Origin: Asanoa sp040676615
Lineage (GTDB): Bacteria; Actinomycetota; Actinomycetes; Mycobacteriales; Micromonosporaceae
DNA: 64,000 nt
Assembly: GCF_040676615.1 (NCBI RefSeq)
Contig: NZ_JBFAPI010000005.1
Location: 450,848-514,847, forward strand
Reading direction: 5' to 3'
Shown: positions 16,673-24,701 of the stretch, one piece after another
How the letters are laid out: each line of letters begins with the position of its first letter
How positions within the stretch are numbered: position 1 is the stretch's first letter
The notes under the pieces: generated by a model
The model's database searches: none
Told to the model about the DNA's origin: nothing
The model's input: only the letters and a program-made list of their open reading frames with translations
Made by a program: the position numbers and the translations under genes

Positions 16673-18922
16673 ATGCTTTTCGGCGTGACCACGCCGCAAG
16701 ATCTCGACGAACGGTTCCGGACGGCGGTCGGCGCGCTGGTGCCCGGCACGGCCGGCCTCCCCGACGGGATGACCGCCGAGCTGGCCCGCGCCCTGTTCGA
16801 CGCCCAGCTGACCAGCCGCCACCTCGACCTTGCCGCCCGCTGGTTGCGCAGCTTCGGCGAGGGCTACTACACGATCGGGTCGGCCGGGCACGAGAGCAAC
16901 GCGGTGGTCGCCGCCGCCCTCCGGCACACCGACCCGGCGCTGCTGCACTACCGCTCCGGCGCGTTCTACGCGGCCCGGGTGGCGCAGGCCGGAGGCGCCG
17001 ACCCGGTCGCCGACGCGGCCCGCGACGTGCTGCGCGGCATCGTCGCGTCGGCCAGGGAGCCGATCGCCGGCGGCCGGCACAAGGTCTTCGGCAACGCCGC
17101 GCACCACGTCGTGCCGACCACCTCGACGATCGCCTCGCACCTGCCCCGCGCGGTGGGCGCCGCGTTCGCGATCGAGCGGCTCCGCAAGGTCAACGGCACC
17201 GAGACCTCGGAGGCGCCCTGGCCGCCGGACGCGATCGTGGTCTGCTCGTTCGGCGACGCCTCGGTCAACCACGCGACCGCCACCGCCGCGCTCAACACCA
17301 CCGGCTGGATCGACCACACCGGCCTGCGCCTGCCGCTGCTGCTGGTCTGCGAGGACAACGGCATCGGGATCAGTGTCAAGTCGCCGCAGGGCTGGGTCGA
17401 GACGACCCTGAAGTCCCGGCCCGGGCTGCGCTACTTCGCGGCCGACGGCGACGACCCGATGGGCGCCTACGCGACCGCGGTGCGCGCGGTCGAGCACGTG
17501 CGGAAGAGCCGGAAGCCGGCCGTGCTGCACCTGAGGACGGTGCGGTTCATGGGTCACGCCGGCGCCGACGCCGAGGTCGCCTACCGGCCGGCCGCCGACC
17601 TCGAGCGCGACCTGGCCCGCGACCCGGTCGTGGCGACCGCCCGGCTGCTGGTGGACACCGGGCTGGCCGCGCCGGAGGAGATCGTCGCCCGCTACGACGA
17701 GGTCGGCTGGCTGGTCCGCAAGGTCGCCGAGGAGGTGCTGGGCGAACCCAAGCTGACCAGTCCCGCGGACGTGGTGGCCGCGCTGGCACCGCGGCGGCCG
17801 GTGCGGGTCGCCCGTACCCTGGCTGATTTGTCGGTTCTATCGGCCGCCGACCGGTCCGCCGCGTTCGGCGAACGCCTCCCCGAGGACGCCGGCCCGCTGA
17901 CCCTGGCCCAGACGATCAACGCCGCGCTCGCCGACGGCATGCTGGCCAACCCCAAGATGGCGGTCTTCGGCGAGGACGTCGCGATCAAGGGCGGCGTGTA
18001 CGGGGTGACCAAGGGCCTGCGCGACAAGTTCGGCGCCACCCGGGTCTTCGACACGCTGCTCGACGAGACCTCGATCCTCGGCCTCGCCCTCGGCTCCGGG
18101 CTGGCCGGCATGCTCCCGGTGCCGGAGATCCAATACCTGGCCTACCTGCACAACGCCGAGGACCAACTGCGCGGCGAGGCGGCCAGCATGCAGTTCTTCT
18201 CGGCCGGCGCCTACCGCAACCCGATGGTCGTGCGGCTGGCCGGGCTGGCCTACCAGGAGGGGTTCGGCGGGCATTTCCACAACGACAACTCGGTGGCCGT
18301 GCTGCGCGACATCCCGGGCCTGGTGGTGGCCGTGCCGGCGCGGGCCGACGACGCCGCGCCGCTGCTGCGTACCTGCCTGGCCTCGGCCGCGGTCGACGGG
18401 AGCGTCTGCGTGTTCCTGGAGCCGATCGCCCTCTACCACACCCGTGACCTCTACGAAGAGGGCGACAACGAGTGGCTGGCGCCCTACCTGGGGCCGGCGT
18501 CGTGGTCCGAGGCGCACGTGCCGATCGGGCGGGCCAGGGTCTACAACGTGGGCACGGCCGACGATCTGACGATCATCACCTTCGGCAACGGGGTACGGAT
18601 GTCGCTGCGGGTCGCCGCCCGCCTGGTCGACGAGGGCATCGGGGCGCGGGTGGTCGACCTGCGCTGGCTCGCCCCGTTGCCGGTCGCCGACGTGATCCGG
18701 GAGTCGTCGGCGACCGGGCGGGTCCTTGTCGTGGACGAGACACGTCGGTCCGGCGGGGTCGGCGAGGGGGTGCTCGCGGCCCTGGTCGATGCCGGATATG
18801 TCGGTTCTGTTAGCCGGATCGCGTCGGTCGACTCCTTCGTCCCGCTCGGCCCCGCGGCCAAGGAAGTGCTGGTCGCGGAGGATGCCATCACTCAGGGTGC
18901 CCGGGCGCTTCTGGCACGGTAA
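16673..18922 (+). CDS. fused E1 alpha/beta 2-oxoacid dehydrogenase
   Basis: Thiamine-diphosphate enzyme of 749 residues joining the E1-alpha and E1-beta chains of the branched-chain/pyruvate dehydrogenase type. The alpha half (about 1-385) has HYRSGAFYAARVAQ and the ThDP site CSFGDASVNHATATAALN with DNGIGIS; the beta half (about 400-749) has FGEDVAIKGGVYGVTKGL, VFDTLLDETSILGLALGSG and the C-terminal transketolase domain DDLTIITFGNGVRMSLR. Start is ATG 16673 or GTG 16685; neither has a good ribosome site. No E2 or E3 partner is adjacent, so the acyl substrate is undetermined. Confidence 0.9.
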   Translation: MLFGVTTPQDLDERFRTAVGALVPGTAGLPDGMTAELARALFDAQLTSRHLDLAARWLRSFGEGYYTIGSAGHESNAVVAAALRHTDPALLHYRSGAFYAARVAQAGGADPVADAARDVLRGIVASAREPIAGGRHKVFGNAAHHVVPTTSTIASHLPRAVGAAFAIERLRKVNGTETSEAPWPPDAIVVCSFGDASVNHATATAALNTTGWIDHTGLRLPLLLVCEDNGIGISVKSPQGWVETTLKSRPGLRYFAADGDDPMGAYATAVRAVEHVRKSRKPAVLHLRTVRFMGHAGADAEVAYRPAADLERDLARDPVVATARLLVDTGLAAPEEIVARYDEVGWLVRKVAEEVLGEPKLTSPADVVAALAPRRPVRVARTLADLSVLSAADRSAAFGERLPEDAGPLTLAQTINAALADGMLANPKMAVFGEDVAIKGGVYGVTKGLRDKFGATRVFDTLLDETSILGLALGSGLAGMLPVPEIQYLAYLHNAEDQLRGEAASMQFFSAGAYRNPMVVRLAGLAYQEGFGGHFHNDNSVAVLRDIPGLVVAVPARADDAAPLLRTCLASAAVDGSVCVFLEPIALYHTRDLYEEGDNEWLAPYLGPASWSEAHVPIGRARVYNVGTADDLTIITFGNGVRMSLRVAARLVDEGIGARVVDLRWLAPLPVADVIRESSATGRVLVVDETRRSGGVGEGVLAALVDAGYVGSVSRIASVDSFVPLGPAAKEVLVAEDAITQGARALLAR

Positions 18923-19077
18923 GTTTCCCGAGGGGCCCGAAAAGTCCGTGTCAGTAGGCACCTTCGACCCGGCTGACCGGAAAATCGAGCCGGGATCGGT
19001 CGGTGCGCCACTTGCGCGTGGGCGTCTGACTGTGTGGACTTTGCGGGAATCGCAACGAACGAGGGAGGCACGCAACA

Positions 19078-19512
19078 GTGAGCGCGACCGCTGGTCAGGC
19101 CGCCGACGGCGTACGCAGCCTGGCGGACCGGTTCGGCATCGAGCCGGGGATGGTCGTCATGGAGATGGGGTACGACGATGACGTCGACCAGGAACTCCGC
19201 GACGCCCTGACCGACCGCTCCGGAGAGTTGGTCGACGAAGACACCGATGAGGTGGTCGACGCGGTGCTGCTCTGGTACCGCGACGGCGACGGCGACCTCT
19301 TCGAGATGCTCGTCGACGCACTCGGCCCGCTGGCCGCCAACGGCGTCGTCTGGCTCCTGACGCCCAAGGCCGGCCGCGACGGCCACGTGGAGCCGAGCGA
19401 GATCACCGAGCTGGCGCCGACGGCCGGGCTCCAGCAGACGTCGACGGTCAACGCCGGCAAGGACTGGAGCGGAGCACGGCTCGTGGTGCCGCGCGGATCC
19501 CGCAAGAAGTAG
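19078..19512 (+). CDS. DUF3052 family protein
   Basis: 144 residues, strongly acidic, recognised as DUF3052: ADRFGIEPGMVVMEMGYDDDVD near the start, DAVLLWYRDGDGDLFEMLVDAL in the middle and WLLTPKAGRDGHVEPSEI. The family is nearly universal in actinomycetes and of unknown function. GTG start with GAGGGAGG nine bases upstream. It sits 6 bases before the peroxiredoxin gene, implying co-transcription. Confidence 0.92.
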   Translation: MSATAGQAADGVRSLADRFGIEPGMVVMEMGYDDDVDQELRDALTDRSGELVDEDTDEVVDAVLLWYRDGDGDLFEMLVDALGPLAANGVVWLLTPKAGRDGHVEPSEITELAPTAGLQQTSTVNAGKDWSGARLVVPRGSRKK

Positions 19513-19518
19513 CGAACG

Positions 19519-19983
19519 ATGCTCGAGGTCGGCACGCCGGCACCGGACTTCACACTCAAGGACCAGAACAACCAGGCGGTACGACTCTCGTCGTACCGCG
19601 GGTCCAGTGCGGTCCTGCTCGTGTTCTACCCGCTGGCCTTCACGGGCACCTGCGGCGGTGAGATGGCGGCGCTGGAGCAGTCCCTGCCGGCGTTCGCGGC
19701 CGCCGGCGTCGAGGTGCTCACGGTGAGCGTCGACTCGCCCTACTCGCACAAGATCTGGCTCGACCGCGAGTCCTGGACGATGCGGATGCTGGCCGACTTC
19801 TGGCCACACGGCGCGGTGGCCGATTCCTACGGGGTCTTCAACGAGTCGGCCGGCTTCGCCAACCGCGGCACCTTCCTGATCGACCGAGCCGGAACGATCA
19901 GGTGGGCGGAGTGCAAGGGTCCGGGCGAGTCCCGCGACACGACCGTGTGGCTGGCCGCGGTGGCCAACCTTGACGAAGGCTGA
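19519..19983 (+). CDS. ahpE: AhpE-type 1-Cys peroxiredoxin
   Basis: Thiol peroxidase of 154 residues that reduces hydroperoxides and peroxynitrite. The peroxidatic Cys is Cys45 in FYPLAFTGTCGGEM; Thr42 and the later Arg (NRGTFLIDRAG) complete the expected active site. No other cysteine sits where a 2-Cys resolving residue would; a Cys near residue 131 (WAECKG) is a possible extra thiol. It shares its operon with the DUF3052 gene and precedes tRNA-Val. Confidence 0.93.
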   Translation: MLEVGTPAPDFTLKDQNNQAVRLSSYRGSSAVLLVFYPLAFTGTCGGEMAALEQSLPAFAAAGVEVLTVSVDSPYSHKIWLDRESWTMRMLADFWPHGAVADSYGVFNESAGFANRGTFLIDRAGTIRWAECKGPGESRDTTVWLAAVANLDEG

Positions 19984-20017
19984 CCGGGCCGGGGTCAGGT
20001 AAGCTTCGGCCGGTCCG

Positions 20018-20089
20018 GGGCGCGTAGCTCAGCGGAAGAGCACTCGCCTTACAAGCGAGGGGTCGCAGGTTCGAACCCTGCCGCGCCCA
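20018..20089 (+). tRNA. tRNA-Val (anticodon TAC)
   Basis: Complete cloverleaf: acceptor GGGCGCG/CGCGCCC, D arm GCTC...GAGC, anticodon stem CTCGC/GCGAG with loop CTTACAA (anticodon TAC), TpsiC arm GCAGG-TTCGAAC-CCTGC and discriminator A. The CCA end is not encoded. An integrase relic starts 28 bases downstream, so this tRNA probably served as an integration site. Confidence 0.97.
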
Positions 20090-20116
20090 CACCCGTGACC
20101 GGCCGATGCAGTCCAG

Positions 20117-20206
20117 GTTGGTGTGCGAGTAGATCTTCAGGGTGATCTTCACGTCCGCGTGCCGGGCGATGGCTTGGACGGTGTGCGGCGGTACACCCAG
20201 GGCCCG
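20117..20206 (-). pseudogene. tyrosine recombinase (integrase) C-terminal scrap
   Basis: Some thirty codons read LGVPPHTVQAIARHADVKI then TLKIYSHTNLD. That is the end of a phage/ICE-type tyrosine recombinase, including the His of the H-x-x-[HW] region and the catalytic Tyr in KIYSH. The Arg-containing boxes upstream are absent and the frame is lost. The gene pointed its 3' end at tRNA-Val, the usual layout for an element integrated in a tRNA 3' end. Confidence 0.7.
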
Positions 20207-20254
20207 GGCGGCAGCACCAGGAGGGCCTTCACCCACTGGCAAGCGAGTAGGGAG

Positions 20255-20479
20255 TCAGCGGGTCTCGAACAACGCTTGCCCAAGCTGACGCTCGACCTGC
20301 CTGGACGTCAGCTCGGGGTGGTGCGCGGCTATCGCGGCGAGGGCCTGGTCACGAGTTATCTGTCCGTCACGGAGCAGGTCCGCCTGCTTGTAGGCGATCG
20401 CCGCGGGGGACACCCGAGTCACGCCTATCGTCTCCGCGTCGCGGCCCAGCAGCTGCCGGAGGACCTTGAGCAAACCCAT
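20255..20479 (-). CDS. small hypothetical protein in the tRNA-Val island
   Basis: About 74 residues, largely helical: a basic N-terminus (MGLLKVLRQLLGRDAE), then YKQADLLRDGQITRDQAL and a helix-turn-helix-like HHPELTSRQVERQLGQAL. An ATG at 20479 and a GTG at 20482 are both possible starts; only a weak GGAG is seen upstream. No family recognised. It lies between the integrase scrap and a broken gene, so it may be part of the decayed element. Confidence 0.45.
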   Translation of the reverse strand: MGLLKVLRQLLGRDAETIGVTRVSPAAIAYKQADLLRDGQITRDQALAAIAAHHPELTSRQVERQLGQALFETR

Positions 20480-20601
20480 CACTCCATCGTCTTCCGCAGG
20501 GCCGTGATCTGCACGCCCAGGCGGGTCTAGGGCTACCGGCTACCGGGCCGCCGGCTGCCGGCCCATGTCGAGACTCAGGACGACATGAGTGACACGTCCG
20601 G

Positions 20602-20890
20602 CTAGACGATCTTGCGCGGTAGGTGCGTCAGAAGGGGTGCCACCCGGCGATTGAGCGCGCCGCACAGCCGACACGAAGAGAAACCTCTGCAGGCCACGTA
20701 TGTCGTGCCAAGCCGAAGGTAGTCCCTGACCTTCTGCTGGCCATCGGGGTCGGCCCGGGGGTCCACGAACGCCCGCTCTTGCTGCCATCCACGCCATGCA
20801 TGGCCGCACCTCGGCCTGGACCTCCGACACAGCCTGATAGCGCTGGTGTATCGCAGCCAACGCCACAGCACTCAGCGGAGTGTCACCCAC
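20602..20890 (-). pseudogene. frameshifted remnant of an unknown protein
   Basis: Two overlapping minus-strand frames appear to be pieces of one gene: MGDTPLSAVALAAIHQRYQA at the start in one frame, and DPDGQQKVRDYLRLGTTY then ACRGFSSCRLCGALN in the other. The latter resembles a segment with a paired-Cys knuckle (SCRLCG) that I associate with uncharacterised actinomycete proteins. The frame change near 20800 and early end suggest decay. The assignment is tentative. Confidence 0.35.
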
Positions 20891-21079
20891 GTCCTTGATA
20901 CCGATGTGTCACGCAGATCCTGAGACCGGACACCGGCTGCCGGCCCAAGATGTGCAAACTTCCGTACGTCTTCAAGGCGGCCCTACGGGCCGCTCGCGCC
21001 GCCGCCAGGGTGCGCACCCACCGCTTGGCTGTGGGCGTGCCTGAGGATCGCCATCGCGATCCGGGGGTGTACGTCGAGA

Positions 21080-21544
21080 TCAACCAGAACTGAGGCGCAG
21101 GTGCTTCCGGCGGAAGAACGGCCGAGCGGTGGGCTGGGCCAACAGGATTGACGCCGCTGCCAGGACGACGAGCTGCACCGCGCCGACCGTTACTAGGAAG
21201 ATCGGGTACCAGTCCGGCCGGGTGGCGTAGCTGTCGGGCCTGAGGACTGTCACCGTGACGGCGACGAGATTGAACATCGCGCCGGCGGTAAACAACCAGA
21301 CGACGACGCGCGCGGCGTTCCTGCCAGTGGCGCAGAAATAGCCGAGCGCCGCGACCAGCACGCCACTGACGAGGGCGCCCGGCAGCAGGACGAGGGCGCC
21401 ACCGCCGGCGGCCGTCGGATCGGCACGGAACAGCTGTTGCAGGAGCGCGGACAGGGCCGGCAGGCCAGCGAGCGCGTACAGCAGCAAGCTGGCAGCGACC
21501 ACCGGCCGCGGTCGCTCGATCGGGGGTGTGTTCGTGGCCGACAC
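21080..21544 (-). CDS. four-helix membrane protein, unknown function
   Basis: 154 residues with four clear hydrophobic helices (VVAASLLLYALAGLPALSAL, VLLPGALVSGVLVAALGYF, VVVWLFTAGAMFNLVAVTVT, IFLVTVGAVQLVVLAAASIL) and a basic C-terminal tail. The GTG at 21544 has GGGAG four bases upstream; in-frame ATGs at 21562 and 21571 have poor spacing. No domain recognised. It lies inside the decayed region yet is itself intact. Confidence 0.7.
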   Translation of the reverse strand: MSATNTPPIERPRPVVAASLLLYALAGLPALSALLQQLFRADPTAAGGGALVLLPGALVSGVLVAALGYFCATGRNAARVVVWLFTAGAMFNLVAVTVTVLRPDSYATRPDWYPIFLVTVGAVQLVVLAAASILLAQPTARPFFRRKHLRLSSG

Positions 21545-21684
21545 GGCACTCCCGTCGATCATGTCCTGCATCCTGAACGCCCCGATCGTAGTGAATGCCT
21601 GCTGCCTCAGCTCATGCGCGGCTTCGGTCGTGCGGATCGCCAACATCGCGCACGACACGACCGATCGTGCCGGCTTCCTCCCGA

Positions 21685-21783
21685 CACGTCGGCCGGCGCC
21701 AACGCCTCCGACATCCGCACGACGACGTTGTCGCCCGCCGACCAGTCCCAGCGGTCCAGGTAGACGGCATAGCCGAAACCGGC
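21685..21783 (-). pseudogene. second TIR-domain scrap
   Basis: Thirty-three codons read GFGYAVYLDRWDWSAGD then NVVVRMSEALAPADV. This is the same TIR-domain segment as in the remnant at 12813-13191 but without the rest of the domain on either side; flanking codons are unrelated. A tiny stump on the opposite strand to the first remnant. Confidence 0.65.
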
Positions 21784-21882
21784 AGTCCTCCCTCCGTTGG
21801 TGATTTCTCCCGGCACTCAACCTCCGCGCACCTGACCGGCGTCTAACCCCGCGTCCGATGGTGAGCGTGACGGGGAGGTGGC

Positions 21883-22395
21883 GTGGGATCCGGCGAGGAC
21901 GATGAACGGTTCCGGCTGTTCGTGCGGGCGCAATGGGGTCCGCTGACCCGGACGGCCTACCTGCTGACCGGCGACCGGGGCACGGCCGAGGACCTGGTGC
22001 AGTCGGCGTTGGAGAAGACGCACCGGCGGTGGGCCCGGATCGAGAGCCCGGAGGTCTACGTACGCCGGGTGATGGTCAATACCGCCACCTCCTGGTGGCG
22101 GCGGCGCCGGCCGGTCGAGGTGCCGTTGCTGGCCACGGACACGGCGCCGACGCCCGACGACTATCTGCGGGTGGAGCAGCGGCAGCAACTCCTCGTGGCG
22201 CTGCGCCAACTGCCGCCGCGGACGCAGGCCGTGCTCGTGCTGCGCTACTTCGAGGACCTGAGCGAGGCCGACACCGCCCGGGTTCTCGGTTGCTCCGTCG
22301 GCTCCGTGAAGAGCCAGGCATCGCGCGGGCTGGCCCGGCTTCGCGTCGACTTCGCCGAACAGCCACCGGTACGACTCCAGGGGGAACCGACATGA
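21883..22395 (+). CDS. SigE-family (SACE) RNA polymerase sigma factor
   Basis: ECF-type sigma factor of 170 residues. Region 2 spans about 10-80 (FRLFVRAQWGPLTRTAYLLTGD, AEDLVQSALEKTHRRW, YVRRVMVNTATSWWRRRR) and region 4 about 105-160 (LPPRTQAVLVLRYFEDLSE, GCSVGSVKSQASRGLARLR). This is the actinobacterial SigE family, which has many paralogues per genome. GTG start with GGGGAGG upstream. Its stop overlaps the next gene's ATG (ATGA), so the two are translationally coupled. Confidence 0.94.
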   Translation: MGSGEDDERFRLFVRAQWGPLTRTAYLLTGDRGTAEDLVQSALEKTHRRWARIESPEVYVRRVMVNTATSWWRRRRPVEVPLLATDTAPTPDDYLRVEQRQQLLVALRQLPPRTQAVLVLRYFEDLSEADTARVLGCSVGSVKSQASRGLARLRVDFAEQPPVRLQGEPT

Positions 22396-23774
22396 CGTCG
22401 CTGACCGACACGCTGCGCGAAGCGGCGGAGACGATCGACCTGCCGCAGGACCCGTGGCCCGAGTTCGCGCGACGCGAGCGGGCGCACCGCCGCGCGCGCC
22501 GGGTCCGCCGGGTGGCGCTCGCCGCCGTGGTCGCCGCCGCGGTCGGGGTGCAGGCCAACGTCGTGCCGCTACCCGGCTGGGCGCCCGGCATCGCCATCGC
22601 GTCGCCGTGGTCGGCCCTGGCGCACGTGCCACCCCGCGGTTCGCTCACCGCCGACCAGGCGTGGCTCGCCGGGTTCCGCGACCGGGTGACCGGCATCCAG
22701 GACCCGGACGGTTTCTGGGCCGTGGCGGGCCGCGACCGGATCAAGGTGCTCTACGCCAGCGACGCGCCGGGCCGCCGGGTCGCGCTCGTGCTCGTACCCC
22801 TGCGGCTCGGCTTCATCACGAGCTGGGAGCTGATCTGGTACGACGGCCCGGTCGGCGCCGCTCCCCGGCAGATGATGCGGGGCGGTAACGAGGACGCGAG
22901 CAATCCCGTCGTCACGCTGACCCAGGTCGACGGTGAGCACGGCGGGTATGCGGTGGTGATCGGTCCACCCGACGCGGCCGTCACGATCAGCGGTGACCCT
23001 CACTACACCGCGGGCGGTGTGGTGGAGCGGCGGCAACTCGCCTCCTCCGACGGCACCGGGGTCGGCCTCGCGGTGCTGCCGCCCGCGCCGCTCCCGCCGG
23101 GTCTCGAGGCCCGCGTCACGCGCGGCCCGCAGGTGCTCTACCAGGGCATCGTGGCGGGTGGGTGGGGCTCGTCGGCGGGCGACCCGTCGGTGCCGACCGC
23201 GACCCAACTCGCCGAGGCCGCGCGGGGCAGCCGTGGGACAGCCCCGGATCCCGCGATCCTGAGAAGCTTCGTCGGGCTGGCGCTCACCGACAGCCAACTG
23301 CCGGCGGCCGGTAGCACGGTTCGGCTGCGTTGGTGGGGGACGGTGAACGGGCAGGCCGCCGCCCTGCTGACGGTGCAACCGGCGGGCGGCGGTGTGATCG
23401 CCTACGCGATGCACGGTGGCGCCACCAGCAGCCGCACCGACCTGCGGTTGCTGCTGCCGGCGGAGAACGCGTCCGCACGGCCGGTCGGCTGGCGACTGCG
23501 GGCGGAGGGCGGCGACGGGCGCACGGGCGAGGTGCGCGTGGCGACAGCGCCCGGCACGGCGACCGCGACGGTGACGATCGGCGGCGGGTCGCCGGTGCCG
23601 GTGGCGCTGGACGCGTGGGGCGCCGGCACGACCACCGTCCCACCGGACCAGCCGGCGACCGTGACCGCGTACGCGGCCGACGGCTCGATCCTGGGCAGCA
23701 CACCGGTCCCGCCGTTCGAGAACGACATGTCCCGCCTACCCGGCGACACCCCGGGCACCCGCATCGTCCCCTGA
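22392..23774 (+). CDS. membrane-anchored partner of the sigma factor
   Basis: 460 residues. A short cytosolic N-terminus (TDTLREAAETIDLPQDPWPEFARRERAHRRARR) leads to one membrane helix (VALAAVVAAAVGVQANVVPL), then a large exported beta-rich domain. The N-terminus resembles the loosely conserved segment of proteins coupled to SigE-family sigma factors; no zinc-binding HxxxCxxC anti-sigma motif is present. The ATGA overlap with the sigma gene supports a functional pair, with the protein plausibly holding or sensing for the sigma factor. Confidence 0.75.
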   Translation: MTSLTDTLREAAETIDLPQDPWPEFARRERAHRRARRVRRVALAAVVAAAVGVQANVVPLPGWAPGIAIASPWSALAHVPPRGSLTADQAWLAGFRDRVTGIQDPDGFWAVAGRDRIKVLYASDAPGRRVALVLVPLRLGFITSWELIWYDGPVGAAPRQMMRGGNEDASNPVVTLTQVDGEHGGYAVVIGPPDAAVTISGDPHYTAGGVVERRQLASSDGTGVGLAVLPPAPLPPGLEARVTRGPQVLYQGIVAGGWGSSAGDPSVPTATQLAEAARGSRGTAPDPAILRSFVGLALTDSQLPAAGSTVRLRWWGTVNGQAAALLTVQPAGGGVIAYAMHGGATSSRTDLRLLLPAENASARPVGWRLRAEGGDGRTGEVRVATAPGTATATVTIGGGSPVPVALDAWGAGTTTVPPDQPATVTAYAADGSILGSTPVPPFENDMSRLPGDTPGTRIVP

Positions 23775-23799
23775 CCCGCGCGAGCCGCCGTCGCGGGTC
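23773..23799 (+). terminator. weak hairpin terminator
   Basis: GACCCGCG and CGCGGGTC form an 8-bp stem overlapping the stop codon of the sigma-partner gene, with an 11-base loop and no T-tract. Confidence 0.4.
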
Positions 23800-23861
23800 G
23801 CCGATCGGTTGAGGTCCGAAAGCCGCCAGACCCGAACCTCGCCGGCGGCCAGGCTTGGGGC

Positions 23862-24638
23862 ATGACGAACGCACACTTCCGTTCACTGCACCGCGCCGGA
23901 CAGCCGCTGGTGTTGCCCAACGCCTGGGATGCCGCCAGCGCCCGCCTGATCGAAGAGGCGGGAGCGGCCGCGGTCGCCACGACGAGCGCGGGGGTGGCCT
24001 GGAGCCTTGGTGCCGGCGACGGCGGCACGATCGGCCAGCGGGCGGCGATCGACCTCGTCGCCCGCGTCGTAGCCACCGTCAACGTGCCCGTCACGGCCGA
24101 CGTCGAAGACGGCTACGGCGACATCGACGGGACCATCCGCGGCATCGGCGACGCCGGCGCCGTCGGCGTCAACCTCGAAGACGGCCTGGCGACGCCGGAG
24201 GAGCACGCCGACCGGATCAGGGCCGCCCGCGACGCCGGCGACCTGTTCGTGAACGCCCGGATCGACACCTACCTGCGCGCGCTCGGTGACCCCGCGACCC
24301 GCTTCCAAAACACCCTCGACCGGGCCGCCGCTTACGTCGCGGCCGGCGCCGACGGCATCTTCGTGCCGGGCGTCGCCGACCCCGAGACGATCGCGAAGCT
24401 GGCCAAGGAGATTTCGGCGCCGCTCAATGTCATGGCCGGCCCGGGCTCCCCGACCGTCGGCGAACTGGCCGCCCTCGGCGTCGCCCGGGTCAGCGTCGGC
24501 CCGGCCATCACCCTGGCCGCGTACGCGGCCACCCGCGCCGCCGCGCGCGAACTACTGACCAAGGGGACGTACGACGCGCTCGATGCCGACCTCGGGTTCG
24601 GCGAGACGGACGCGCTGATGGGTCACCCACACGGGTGA
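23862..24638 (+). CDS. isocitrate lyase/PEP mutase-superfamily enzyme
   Basis: 258-residue TIM-barrel enzyme of the isocitrate lyase/phosphoenolpyruvate mutase family. It shows LPNAWDAASARLIEEAG near the start, the metal-binding ADVEDGYGD, GVNLEDG and NARIDTYLRA. It lacks the KKCGH loop of true isocitrate lyases. Relatives include oxaloacetate decarboxylases, 2-methylisocitrate lyases and phosphonate enzymes; nothing nearby decides the substrate. ATG start; monocistronic. Confidence 0.9.
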   Translation: MTNAHFRSLHRAGQPLVLPNAWDAASARLIEEAGAAAVATTSAGVAWSLGAGDGGTIGQRAAIDLVARVVATVNVPVTADVEDGYGDIDGTIRGIGDAGAVGVNLEDGLATPEEHADRIRAARDAGDLFVNARIDTYLRALGDPATRFQNTLDRAAAYVAAGADGIFVPGVADPETIAKLAKEISAPLNVMAGPGSPTVGELAALGVARVSVGPAITLAAYAATRAAARELLTKGTYDALDADLGFGETDALMGHPHG

Positions 24639-24653
24639 CACAAGTCACTCAAA

Positions 24654-24669
24654 CTGACCGCTCGGTCAG
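24654..24669. promoter_or_regulatory. TetR operator, first copy
   Basis: CTGACCGCTCGGTCAG: two 7-bp arms with a 2-base centre, the classic TetR-family operator shape. It ends 33 bases before the regulator's start codon. Confidence 0.8.
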
Positions 24670-24672
24670 AAG

Positions 24673-24688
24673 CTGACCGAGCGGTCAG
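24673..24688. promoter_or_regulatory. TetR operator, second copy
   Basis: CTGACCGAGCGGTCAG, the reverse complement of the first copy, three bases downstream of it. It abuts the ribosome-binding region of the TetR gene, predicting tight autorepression of the TetR-MMPL operon. Confidence 0.8.
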
Positions 24689-24701
24689 GGAGAATGCGTT
24701 C

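Noticed and set aside
20950..21093. 47-codon plus-strand ORF in the tRNA-Val island
   Set aside because: No ribosome-binding site, no domain, and it overlaps the end of the better supported membrane protein gene.
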